Source: Gordius sp. MW1
Lineage: Eukaryota > Nematomorpha > Gordioida > Gordea > Gordiidae
Reading direction: 5' to 3'
DNA length: 64,000 nt
Assembly (NCBI GenBank): GCA_964036665.1
Contig: OZ038531.1
Span: 1,860,001 to 1,924,000, forward strand
A program made the position numbers and the translations under genes. Position 1 is the stretch's first letter. Every line of letters starts with the position of its first letter. The notes beneath the pieces were generated by a model. That model was not told the origin of the DNA and ran no database searches. It saw only the letters and a program-made list of their open reading frames with translations. This document shows, in pieces, positions 21,600 through 33,599 of the stretch.

Positions 21600-24425
21600 T
21601 ATGGAAAGAATGAGAATAACGTGCTGGGATGTGGGAAAACGTTAACGGGAAAATCGAGGTCGCACAAATGCTAAAAAAGGTCGGTACAAATCGCCTGCCT
21701 GCAAGAGACGAGGTGGAACGGAACTAAAATTTGGGAGTTATGAGAAAGATATAAACTATTTTTCAATGGGTCACCAAATCGTATTAAAGGGGTCGGTATC
21801 GTTCTAAGCAAATCGTTTAAAGACAAGATGGTGGAAGTCTGTTCAGACAGGTTAATGTGGGTAAAGATTGCAGATCAAGGGGACCTCCTGATCGTTATGT
21901 GAGCCCATACTCCCCAAATTGTGTATATTGAATCAGAGAAAGACATATTCTTCGATTCATTGGAAAAAAAAATACAAGGAATAGGACAGGAAGAAAAACT
22001 AAGTAGGAAAGATCGCCTCGGTTATGAACGAAATCATGGAGGCTATGTGCATGGTCTGAAGAAAAAAGAAGAGTATAAGCTTCTCCAAGTATCCCAAGCA
22101 TACGACATCGCGATCGCTAACACCTATTAAAAATGTGAAGATCATATTGTGACTTATAGAAGAGGCATTTTAGTCAAATTGACTATATGCTCATACGGGG
22201 AAAGGACTTATGGAGTTCCACTTGTGATTAATCTTGAAAGAAATGTATTTCCCGATAGAAGAGGGGTTTATTAACCTTGAATTCGATACTAAACGATAAA
22301 ACATACGTTGACGAGAGGTAAATATCATCCAAAAGCCTCCCCACTCTTGGGTGCAAGGAAGATCCAAAGAGATCTACAAAGGCGCCGATGGGAGATGCTA
22401 ACTATGGACATAAAGGAAATAGAGATTCGGCTGTAAGACAGACCAAAGGAGGCAAAACTATGAATAGGGAACTATGGTGATGGAATCTAGGGATTTCATT
22501 GAGAAAAAGAAAAATTTATATAGACGGTGACATTAATCAAAAATCTCGGAGGATTATCAAGAGTAAAGAGAGGCAAGCGAATGCCCCATACAACCAGATG
22601 GCAAACAAATTGAACCATAAAGGGAGCGACAGGCTTATGCACAGCCAAAATAAGGGAGAAGGGGAGTCGCGCTGTCGGAGTCCTTAAAATGGTCAACTTG
22701 AAGGGTCAACCCTTATTCAAGCCAATGAAAGTGATGGAAAGAATTTTCATTAAACTTATGAGTATTGCAAATGACAAAGATTCCCTTCCCAAAATTGAGC
22801 CAAACATAAGTATGGTTGAACTCTTTCACAAGGATGAAGCTAGGGCACAAATGTACAAGCAAAAAGGAATACCTATGGTAGCTCTTATAGCACCAGGCCA
22901 CTTAGGTTAGTATCACACAGTAAGCATATTATGCTAAGTTTTATTCAAAGACTCAATACCCCTTTTGCATATCACCCCACCTACCCAATCAAGCCGTTTA
23001 TCATCCCACTATCACGGGTATCACCCCATTATCAGGCCACCTTACCATATAACTAAATTTATAGTAGTCATTGTTTTTTATTTGTGTATGCTCAATACAA
23101 CAGAAGCATTGCTCAGATGGCGTGAAGAAAGAGTCACGACCATGACGAAACTCTATAACAAGATATTATAATAAAAGCGAATTCCCTAATCATGGAAAGC
23201 AAGCGCTATTGTACCCTTATTCAAATGCAAATGAGACCCTCATAAGTGTGGCACTTACAAAGATATCAAGCTAATTATGGAAAGGAAAGGATCTTGGTAA
23301 CAAAGCTGGAAAACCATGTGACAATATCGGCTTTTTAAGATTTGTGGACGGCAAATCCACAATCGTCCCAATCTTTGCACTAAGACAAATGGTGGATATA
23401 TATGGTGAAAAGAGAAGAGACCTTATGGGTATCGACTTATAGAAAGCTTATGACACGATCCCTGCGATTTAATATGATGGTGCCTGAGAAAATAAAATAT
23501 CCCTGACGCATATATACGGCTTATGAGAAATATTTATAAAGCCTCCAATTCTTGCCTTAGAACGACATTTGGAGACTCTAAACCTTTCCAGTTGAAATTG
23601 GATTACATCAACTCTGTTTTAAGTCTCTTTTTATTTATAAAATTATGGACACCATTACGAGAGACATTCAAAAGAAGCCATCGCCATGGTGTATGCTATA
23701 TGCCGATGATATAGTACTATGCGAAGAAACAAAAAAGAAAATATTGGAAGAAGGCAAAAAGTGATCAAAGAGCTTAGCTGGATATGGTTTAAAGGTCAAC
23801 GATCAAAAAAAGGTATACATGGAAATGAACGTTACAGGCAGCCCATCGATGGATGACTATCTAATGTACCCAAAAGTAGATAGGTTTACATACCTCGGCT
23901 CAAATCCTACATCAAGAGGGAAGTTGCACAACAGAAGTCAATGTCCGGATTTAAAAAGGATGGCTTAAATGGCGAAGTATATCCGGTGACATCGTAAGAC
24001 AGGTGTTACTCCATGGAAGTGAAACATGGGCATTAAACACCACGGAAGTAAAGCTATTACAAGCCACGGACGCGAGAATGATACGCTGGAGCCTTGGGTA
24101 TATTATGCTGGACCAAATGACGAATGACTTACTCATGACAAAAATGGATATGCAACCTATGGCGGACATAATTATCTATAATCAGCTAGGGTGGTATGGG
24201 CATATACTAAGAAAAGAGACGAATGATGTGAATCGATAAGTACTGGACATCGAGGTGCGGGGAAGAGATGAAGACGACGATTTCGTGTCACGTGGAAAGG
24301 GCAAATTGACAAAGTAAATATATGAAGAATACAGGACATGGCACTTTTTTGATCAAGATGGAAGAAACTCTTCATAACAAACCTCACGACTGTGGGATCA
24401 AATACTTGGTAAGAAGAAAAAGAAT
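21600..24425 (+). mobile_element. Decayed RTE-like LINE, near full length
   Basis: Apurinic-type endonuclease remnants come first: ACLQETRWNGTK near 21700, GVGIVLS near 21795, a GYERNHGG segment near 22020, and YDIAIANTY ending at 22129. Reverse-transcriptase remnants follow: DLMGIDL-stop-KAYDTIP near 23425, YADDIVLCEE near 23705, and the LHGSETWALN segment near 24010. The tail ends near CACGACTGTGGGATCAAATACTTGG. Frames are broken many times. Related fragments are at 960-1960 (+) and 56128-56290 (-), so this was a sizeable family. The 5' boundary is uncertain; GC-richer sequence from about 21380 may be its 5' UTR. Confidence 0.75.
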
Positions 24426-25009
24426 AAGATTATATATCTTTATCATCCTTCCATGATCCCCAAAAATGTTTACAAGAAAACTAATGAATGGATCTAATAA
24501 TTGCAATCATTCAAGATTAAATAAAAGTGTTAATAATACAAATGAAGAGAAAACACAAATTAAAAAAAGCGGCTCTACTTACCTCTACAACCTATTATAG
24601 CTACTTTAGAGCTAAGGCATGTTAGTCAGACAATAACAATGGATATTTTAATCTATAACTTATTAATAATGTGATCATTAAAATCAGCAATTTCTGGAAA
24701 ATAATCCCAATATATACTAATTGCTATTATTCAAATCCACCTACTAGGTATCTAGAAAAAACATTTTTAGGAAAAAGAGATATATAATTTCTATGCGACT
24801 CCAACCCCCCTCCTCCAGATAAATGCCCTGTTCGTCCAACGTTAAGCTATGTTTAGCAACTGTTTTGTTTAACGTGTACTCGGTATACTATCATTCTTAT
24901 TTATAATCAAATATAACTATGTAAAGTTAAATTAGGAGGGATAACTCGAAGTATAAGCAAAGGTAAGTATAAAAATCCCCATGCCGACGATAAGATAGAT
25001 AGGTCAAAA
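24426..25009. other. AT-rich DNA without recognised features
   Basis: Nothing that I can name between the LINE tail and the composite repeat. Confidence 0.4.
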
Positions 25010-26592
25010 GGATATCTATATATATAAAGTAAAGTGTATGTATGTATGTAAGGGCTAATCTCTGAAACTACCGGCCCGATTCGCGCGAAAATTTACCCCT
25101 AGGTTCCCAGGGCGGCCAGGGGTAAAATAGCTTTTTCAGAATCTTAAAATTCCTTTTAATTTTCGAGATATTGGGTTTTATGCGTTTTGACGTTCAATAA
25201 AATGTCAATCAAACGCACCTCCTCGCGTTCGTCGAAAATTTGAATATACAGACAGTTCTGTAGTAAAAGTGTATCACTTATAGTAGTTTGTAGTAAAACG
25301 TAATCTTTTCTTGACAACATAAAATTTATGAATTAAATTTCTTAAACGTCATCTTTCCTTAACGGTTACAATATAAAATTTATGAATTAAATTTCTTAAA
25401 CGTCATCTTTTCTTAACGGTGACAAGACAACATAAAATTTATGAATTAAATTTCTTAAACGTCATCTTTTCTTAACGGTGTCAACATAAAATTTATGAAT
25501 TAATCTGAAATAAATAAAATTATAGATTATTTGAGAAAATATATAGGTGAAGAAGATGAATTTTTCTCATTATCATTAAATGAGATATTTTAAATGAGAA
25601 AGATGAAAGTATATATAATTTAAATGTAATATAAAATAGTCCAACGTTGATTATTCTGAGTAAATGCTATTTATATATAAATGTCATTATTTATCTATCA
25701 TTAATTTTTATTCAATGAGATATTTAAATGAGAATAAATTCTGAAACTACCGGCCCGATTCGCGCGAAACTTTACCCGTAGGTTCTCAGGGCGGCCAGGT
25801 GTAAAATACCTTTTTCAGATTGCTAAAATTCCTTTTAGTTTTAAAAATATCGGACATTTCTCGGCCTTTTGGTTTTAAAAAAGGGCTAAATTCTGAAACT
25901 TCAGATCCGCTTCGAGCGAAAATTTAGCCGTAGATGCCCAGATAGGCCAGGGGTTAAATAGCTTTTTCAGATTCCTAAAATACCTTTTTGTTTTAAAAAT
26001 ATCTGACATTTCCCGTCCAGTTTCATTTATAGCAGCATATACAATAATGACGTCATACGTACAAAGCTGAAGTTTTCTCGAATTAGATATTTAAAAGTAT
26101 AATAAAAATGTTACAGTATACGGTTAAAATTATTGGGGTTTAACAGACTATTTAAATTAAATAAATAAAATTTAAATTATGCAGTTTTTGTCATTATTAT
26201 CACGTGGTCGATCATAGAAGCATATTTTTAATAATTATCCATCATTCAATTAATTATTTTATTATATTAAAGAAAATTGTATTTCAAATAAATCAGCTAA
26301 CTAGAAAAATAAAATAATGGTATTATTGTATAATAAGTAACAGCATTAATAAGACATTTTTTCAAAAACATTTAATTTTAGTCGGATTTGCTGACTAAAA
26401 CATAATTTGCATTTGGTTTGTCTAATTATATAAATATATACTAAAAATAGTGGGTTCATAAAATCATTCGGACCTTTCACATTATAAATTATTTCATATA
26501 TGACCCCATTTTAGATAAGTCTTATTAATAGCTTATACTTAATTAACCACTTAAGGACTGAGCCAAAGCAACGCTTGGCCGGGCACAGCTAG
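25010..26592 (+). repeat. Composite dispersed repeat R, copy A (longest)
   Basis: Begins with a (TATA)n/AAAGTAAAGTGTATGTATG microsatellite and a GC-richer motif (CTGAAACTACCGGCCCGATT). That motif recurs within the copy near 25740 and 25890. The copy ends GCCGGGCACAGCTAGT. Copies B and C on the other strand (59343-60257, 55208-56123) have the same order. No coding region. Non-autonomous element of unknown class. Confidence 0.65.
25305..25505 (+). repeat. Tandem repeat, 3.5 units of about 55-60 bp
   Basis: The unit contains ACATAAAATTTATGAATTAA, then TTTCTTAAACGTCATC and TTTTCTTAACGGT, with few differences between copies. It lies inside composite repeat R and is absent from copies B and C, so it expanded locally. 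Confidence 0.8.
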
Positions 26593-27460
26593 TTTTATAT
26601 AAAACAATCTAAAGGGCTAAGTTATAATATTGTTAAAAATATCATGCAAGATCGATTGATCACTGTTTTTGCCTTTTAAAGAAGGAAGTACCAATACATT
26701 CTAAACAGGAAAAATTGCATAGCAATTATATTTTTTCATCTTCGCCCCCCGCCCCACATAATTACCTGGCATAGTAAATAATGCTTTTCTACCTATAAAA
26801 CAGCCTAAAGGCTTACAAAAACTTTCTTAGGTCTAGATCCGATAAACTCATTATATATATCCTATTTTAATATGATGTATTCAAGAAAGAAGTATAGCTA
26901 AAGAGCACGTTCCTAAAGGGGGTAAGCAGATTTGTTCAAATTTTTCTGCCAGCCGGCCTGGACCGATTTTATAACTAAATTTCTCGTCCGGGCCCGCCCT
27001 AACTATTCTAAGTGTCCCGACAGTGCATGAATCGCGAGAGCTATAAGTGATGGTTTTAATTTTTAGTAATCATTTTTTAGTATTTTTCAACTATTTTAAT
27101 TGCTATGCAATTTATGGGCTCGTTTTTTGGTTGTCCGTCCGTTGTCCGTTGTCTACCCTTCCTATCTATTTGCATTGGGTATATTAGGTTATCGATTTTT
27201 TAAATTAATGCATGAGAAAGAGGTGCCCCACCCCTCATCTCTATCTCCCTCGCTGTGTTATTTTTTAAATTAATGCATAGGAGGTGCCCCACCCCTCATC
27301 TCTATCTCCCTCGCTTTCGGGCGGGGTCGGGTTTTAATTGCTACGTTAAATTAATGCATAAGTATATCTATTCGTTTTTGAATTGGGTAACATTGATATT
27401 AATTGCTATAATTACCCTATGCCCTCCACTACAAGGGTTTGGGTTAGAATCTCGGAGTTT
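26593..27460. repeat. Low-complexity and dispersed repeat DNA
   Basis: Contains two direct copies of AGGTGCCCCACCCCTCATCT (near 27220 and 27281) and the motif GCTATGCAATTTATGGGCTCG near 27113. That motif recurs inverted near 59225 beside copy B. No gene seen. Confidence 0.45.
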
Positions 27461-28900
27461 TTTTAGACTCTTATGATTGTTCCTGTTACTACCATTGCTA
27501 TTATGACTTTTTGGCCGTCTGCTGGCTACTGACCAATGAAAAAAATGACCATTGGCCAAAATGTGAATCCAAGTTTATTTTTTCGTTTTTTTTTGATTAT
27601 TATGATTGTTCCTGTTACTACCATTGCTAATACGACTTTTTGGCCGTCCGCTGGCTGACCGATGGAAAAAATGACCATTGGCCAAAATGTGAATCCAAGT
27701 TTATTTTTTCGTTTTAGTTTTGACTATTACGATTGTTCTTGTTACTACCATTGCTATTATGACTTTTTGGCCGTCTGCTGGCTGCTGACCAATGAAAAAA
27801 ATGACCATTGGCCAAAATGTGAATCCATGTTTATTTTTTCGTTTTTTTGACTATTATGATTATTCCTGTTACTACCATTGCTATTATGACTTTTTGGCCG
27901 TCCGCTGGCTGCTGACCGATGGAAAAAATGACCAATGGCCAAAATGTGAATCGAAATTATTTTTTTCGTCTTTTTTTGACTATTATGATTGTTCCTGTTC
28001 CTATCATTGATAATAAGACTTTTTGGCCGTCCGCTGGCTGCTGACCAATGAAAAAAATGACCATTGGCCAAAATGTGAATCCGAGTTTATTTTTTCGTTT
28101 TTTTTTGACTATTATGATTATTCCTTTTACTACCATTGCTATTATGACTTTTTGGCCGTCCGCTGGCTCCTGACCGATGGAAAAAATGACCATTGGCCAA
28201 AATGTGAATCGAAATTATTATTTTCGTTTTTTTTTGACTATTATGATTGTTCCTGTTCGTATCATTGATAATAAGACTTTTTGGCCGTCCGCTGGCTGCT
28301 GACCAATGAAAAAAATGACCATTAGCCAAAATGTGAATCCGAGTTTATTTTTTCGTTTTTTTTGACTATTATGATTATTCCTGTTACTACCATTGCTATT
28401 ATGACTTTTTGGCCGTCCGCTGGCTCCTGACCGATGGAAAAAATGACCATTGGCCAAAATGTGAATCGAAATTATTATTTTCGTTTTTTTTTTGATTATT
28501 ATGATTGTTCCTGTTCCTACCATTGCTATTATGACTTTTTGGCCGTCCGCTGGCTGCTGACCAATGGAATAAAATCACCATTGGCCAAAATGTGATTCGA
28601 AAATTTTTTTTTCGTTTTTTTTTACTATTATGAATTTATATCCACTTTTACCGTGTCCTGGCTGCTGACCAATGGAATAAAAGACCATTGGCCAAAATGT
28701 GATTCGAAAATTTTTTTCGTTTTTTTTACTCTTATGAATTTATATCCATTTTTACCGTGTGCTGGCTGCTAACCGATGGAAAAAAATGACCATTGGCCAA
28801 AGTGAGCATCAAATTTTTTTTCCCGTTTTTTTGGTTATCATTGACTTATAGAGTATCTGTTGGTACTGACCAATGGAGAAAAAATGACCATTCGCCAAAT
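27461..28900. repeat. Satellite, about 129-bp period, nine good and three degenerate units
   Basis: Each unit has TATGACTTTTTGGCCGTCCG, GCTGGCTGCTGACC, AATGAAAAAAATGACCATTGGCCA, then an A/T-rich part with GTTCCTGTTACTACC. Unit starts (GACTTTTTGGCC) are near 27503, 27632, 27760, 27889, 28017, 28147, 28276, 28406 and 28535. Every unit contains an inverted pair, CCAATG...CATTGG, able to form a hairpin. Apparent frames on both strands are repeat artefacts. Confidence 0.9.
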
Positions 28901-29340
28901 TTTTGATTTTTTTAATTAAAAATTGTTCAAATTCAACAAAAATTTCTTCCAACAATTCTGCAAATTCTTAACATTGTGATGTTTTATAATATAATGTTTG
29001 TTAGACCCATAATCACTAAAGGCCGTAAAAACTAATGTAATACGCAACTAGATGCAAACACTAAATCTAACCCTAACCCTTGCCTATATTACATTTTGCC
29101 TATATTACATTTTGCCTTACATGGAAAATTTGTATAAATAATTAATTAATCATTAGGCATTTAATACCCCCCTATAGGCATTCTCGCCCTTTCCCACCTT
29201 TCTCGCCCATAAATTGCATAGCAAATAGGATACATTTATACGAAGTAAAGATGAGTCGTCCCCCCTTCCCTTCCCCCCTTCCCTTCCCCCCTTCCCTTCT
29301 CCCCTCCCCTTCTCCTCTCCCCCTTCCCACGAGGGCCGAA
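28901..29340. repeat. Telomere-like motif and polypyrimidine tract
   Basis: CTAAATCTAACCCTAACCC near 29063 is followed by a duplicated TGCCTATATTACATTT. At 29255-29332 there is an almost pure C/T tract of CCCCTTCCC units on the plus strand. A similar arrangement, inverted, is near 36720-36810. Confidence 0.6.
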
Positions 29341-31134
29341 GGCCCGAGTTTAATTAATTCACGATTTTTTGATAGAAGAACTGCTATAATAAATATTATG
29401 CAATAAGTTAAAAGGTGACTTTGGCAGGATTTATACTTTTTATGGAAAAATTTTATTAAGCCCTAATTGCCCAATTCTTGTTAGGGTGCCTTATAGGACC
29501 GCCCGGAAATCTAGATTTACCAGCAGTTGTCTGGCCGACGTGTGAGCAAGGTCGGGCAGCTGGTCGAGCATTTCTGGTCTCTAGTAAGCATATTGAGTCA
29601 ATGGTCACATACTGTAGGAGTGTTGTTATAAATTTGATTTTTACAAATTTAAACGTGCAAACATTTTTGAATATTTAATCGATTAAGCATCTCATCCTAT
29701 ACCTTAATATAATGTTCTAATTCTTACAACAGCTGTTCTAAACTCGTGTTCAATTTCGAGGATTTAAATAGCTAATTATTTTCAGATGCCTCAACCGGTA
29801 TATTGTACATTAGTAAATAGAACTACAGTAATTATTCGTCATTGTTGTTGGATATCATTAAAAAGGAGTTTATAAAATTTATAACTCTATTCTTAAAGCC
29901 CATAATAACCATTAACTATAAGGAAAATACATAGGCGAGGCCGGGGCTAGTTATAGCCCGAGGCTATTTGTATCTTTATAATTGTTTTTAAGATAATTAT
30001 AAAACATTAAAATTTTAATCATATAAGTATTTTGTCATAAGGTATGATTAATAAATTTATTTTTGTATACGAGAAACGTTTTTTGAGCTGGGTCATAAAA
30101 GTTTTAGTTGCATATTAAACTAATAGTTTTATCGTATAAAGGGATACCTTTTCTATATAAAAGACTACTAATTAAATTTCTATTCGCAATTTAACAAGTC
30201 AAATTACTCATAAATTTAATCGTATTTTATCTCATAATGACACATTTATTAAACAGAAACTTCGTTTAACACTTTAATTAATTGTAGTTTGAAAGAGGAA
30301 TAGACTTTGATTATACATTAATATACTATTAAAAGACTTTTTCCATTTTAAAATCCGTCTTTTGTGGGTACAAAAGCAGGTTGTCATCTTGGCCCATATT
30401 ATTTGTGATGGGTTTAATATAACCTTAGTTTGCTCTAGGTTTTTTATAATATAATAGTTAAAAAAAATAGTGATACGTTAGGCTATACTACCCCTTGAAC
30501 AAGACTATGACTTGCTTTAGTCACTTTTAAAATGTTTAGTTAATTTTTTTAAACTCAATTTGTGGATAATTATATTTTAAAAAATCTTAAATTGCTATAG
30601 TAAAATATACATTGAAAGAATTATTCCAATAGGAAATTCGAAAAAATAATTTTCAGCTTTTTTTAAAGCGATTAAATTTTTTCTGTCTATTCTATCCCCG
30701 GTTTTCCCCATTTTTTTATGTTTGCTTGGTTTAATAAACTCTTACATTAGATAAATACACAAATAACCTTGACCTATATGTATTATTTATTAAGAAATGA
30801 AGAACAAGAGCCAGCCATACAATACAATTGACATTACAAACTATTTTAAATAAATGGGAAGAATAAATAATATAGATTTTAATAATAAAAAGTTTTATTC
30901 TGAATATTACTAATTGAAGTTTCAAAAAGTAAACAAATAATTACTAGGCCACATATTAAACAATCTCTTCTTTGGTGGTTGACAATTGCTAAATAAATAG
31001 AGTTTTTTTAAAGAAAATAGCACTTAAATAGGTCGAATGAACGCGCATTTTTTAGCTGATAAATTTATTACTTTTTCCTAACTATATAGCTGAAGGAATT
31101 AAATAATTGTTCTATTTAAATTTTTAAACTTATC
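29341..31134. other. AT-rich DNA upstream of the micro-exon locus
   Basis: No supported gene. A GC-richer island at about 29480-29600 is open for some 60 codons on the plus strand, but I could not assign it. The promoter of the locus starting at 31135 should be at the right end; no clear TATA box is distinguishable in this composition. Confidence 0.35.
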
Positions 31135-33098
31135 ATGCCGCTAATTTGGAAAATTATTTTCACCTTATGTTTGCTTATAATTATTCCTCAAATTCAAGGT
31201 TTATAATAACAAAACATGATTATTACATTACAATCTTTAAAATTGATTCGCTAATATATTTATAAAATATTGCTATAAATGTTTTAGGAAAAAATGGTCC
31301 ACATTCAAGTTTATCTTATAAGTTTTTTTCGTTTATAAAACTTTCACTTAATTTTATTCATTATATTTTATATGATCATTATCTGTATTTGAATTGTAGA
31401 AACCGTCAGTTTTAGCTCAAGCTGTAAGTGTGATAAAATATTGAAAATAAAAATTTTTTCTTTTATTACATGATAACAAATTATAAACGTTAATATATTG
31501 TTAATTACAGTTTTATTTTAAATATTTATTAATATTTAACAGGTTCAAGTTCAACAGATAAAACCGGTGTGACTGGTAATAATAATAATTTTAATTAACT
31601 TTACTTTATTTTTATTAAAAGTGAGATCATTCACTTCTCAACTAAATGGACAAGTCTGGGGTTATACTGAGCACCTCTTTCCTAATGGCACTAAAAATCA
31701 AGGTACGATTGATATAATACTAATTTTAATTTTTTCAATAAAAAACAATTCTTATTTTTTATCCTATAGAAAAATTTGGAAAGCCACCCTCTGGATGGGG
31801 TATATTACAATTCATTATTTTTAGCTTGAGATGGTAGAATAATTATGTTCATGTTTTTGAAAAGATGCTGCTAAAGACGCTTTGATTAAATCAGGATGTA
31901 AGTTTATTGATATGGAATTTTTATTCACAAATAGTGTTATTAGTAATGAATACATTGTTTCGCACCAAACGTAACATATTTATAATATATACATTTGATC
32001 GGTATTAAAATTATGTATACTATAAATACTTAAACATTAATCAGGTGAAAACATTGGTGGAATAAGAGGTAATAAATTCTTTTTAAATATAATTATGAAA
32101 ACAACATAATAATGAACTAGAAAATAGAGTTTTAAAATTTTAATGTCTTGCAAAGTTTTTAGACAAATTTTTAAAATAAACCCTTATTAAACGTATAAAC
32201 AGTCACTGGGGATCTGGATGTAACCCTCGAGAATCGAATTACATTATTAAATTTCGGTTTGAATGGACTGGTTTTAGGAATTTATGGAATTTATTACGGA
32301 CTAGGCTTAAAATATAGATAATAATTTTAATCTATCCATCTTTCTAAAACTTAAAGATAAACTTATTGACATTATAATAAATAAAAATAGTAATTACACT
32401 AATGTTTTTAAAATTAAATAATCTATTAAGCATATGCTAATATCTCAAAAAGTCCGAAATCTAGATATAAATTTTGGCGAGTCTTCGGGACAAAAAAAAA
32501 TTAATTTGAAATTCTATATTTTATAAAATATTTTGTTTCACTTCGGTACCCAACAGAGGAACAACCAAAACTATCGAGTCGTCCTAATAAATCAATAAAA
32601 AGTAAACGAGAAATTACTTAAATGAGATTTACACATTCCTATATACTAGCTCTAAGTTAAATTAATCTTCATTTCTCTTATTTTTAACGAGCAGAGGGCT
32701 CGGTGAAGTCGAAATCTATTGAAAAGGGTAATGAGAAATTTTTATGATAGTAATAAAGAGTTATGTAATAATTCTAGGCAGTGGCGAAGGATCTGGCCAG
32801 GCAGTAAAGCCAGGTAAATTCATATTGTAATTTAATATTATGGACTCAATATAATTTTTTCCACATAATAGATAATGTGAAGCATCCATTACACAAATTC
32901 TGGTCACTGGGTCAACGTAATGGACCTAAGTTTGCCATAGTGCGCCGTAAGTTCAATTATTGCAATAATTGTTTGATAACTTTAATTTTCAAATTTAAGT
33001 TAAAAAATTAAGTGTTTTGAATAAATAAAGTCCATAGGCAAATTAATAATTAAGCTGAATATATTATTTTAGGTAGCAATAGAAATACTGGATATTGA
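31135..33098 (+). CDS. Micro-exon gene encoding a small secreted protein, two possible 3' ends
   Basis: Rebuilt from splice sites. Exon 1 (31135-31198) encodes an ATG and about 21 residues of hydrophobic signal peptide. Internal exons: 31400-31423 (24 nt), 31543-31566 (24), 31622-31702 (81), 31770-31799 (30), 31865-31897 (33) and 32045-32068 (24). A stop-containing exon 32203-32321 follows, then 32557-32601 (45), 32695-32727 (33), 32778-32813 (36), 32872-32946 (75) and the last exon 33073-33098. Every junction is GT/AG and in phase 1, and every internal exon is divisible by three, so any can be skipped. Ending at 32321 gives 132 aa with a hydrophobic C-terminus (LNGLVLGIYGIYYGLGL). Skipping that exon gives 164 aa, Gly/Lys-rich and hydrophilic. 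AATAAA follows both ends (near 32368, 33233). This is the layout of flatworm micro-exon genes, which encode secreted, alternatively spliced proteins. No sequence homologue recognised. Confidence 0.72.
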
Positions 33099-33599
33099 AA
33101 TATAGCCTACTAAGGACTAGCGAAACTTAATTGTATACTACTAGATGACTACTACCCCATTAATCAGACACAATTGATTCCCCTATAACTTATTAGTTTA
33201 TTCAACACACGTGATGCGGTGCAAATGTAAAGAATAAAATTACATAAAACAAAATAAATGTGTCTTGTCTATATATTATTAATATTGTGTTGGAGCACGT
33301 CATTTAAGACAAGCGCTGTTCAAGGAGTAAACATAATAGAGCGCAACAATTATTTTTTAGGTGACCTCTCTACCACATAAATAACAACTTACATTTGTAA
33401 TTTAAAAAAATCTTGTCTATTCTTCATAAAAAAAATAAAATTATGATACTCAAAACTCTTATACTTATAAGAACTTTTTCGCGCATAAGTAATTAAAGAA
33501 ATTAATGCCTACTGAGGGTGGCGTATAAAAACCAAGAAACATTAAATATACTCCAACTAATTAAAAAAGACATTTAGATTAATTAAACCAAGTAACACT
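33099..33599. other. 3' flank of the micro-exon gene
   Basis: AT-rich, with AATAAA at about 33233 and 33252. No gene seen. Confidence 0.4.

Noticed and set aside
22499..22910. Short open frames on both strands (62-73 codons)
   Set aside because: They lie inside the decayed LINE and are remnants or shadows of it.
27662..28581. Overlapping open frames of 60-104 codons on both strands
   Set aside because: They are translations of the 129-bp satellite; repeats of one unit in several frames are not a gene.
29478..29678. Plus-strand frame rich in Gly/Ala/Pro (66 codons)
   Set aside because: GC-richer than its surroundings, but no homology, splice context or start signal could be supported.
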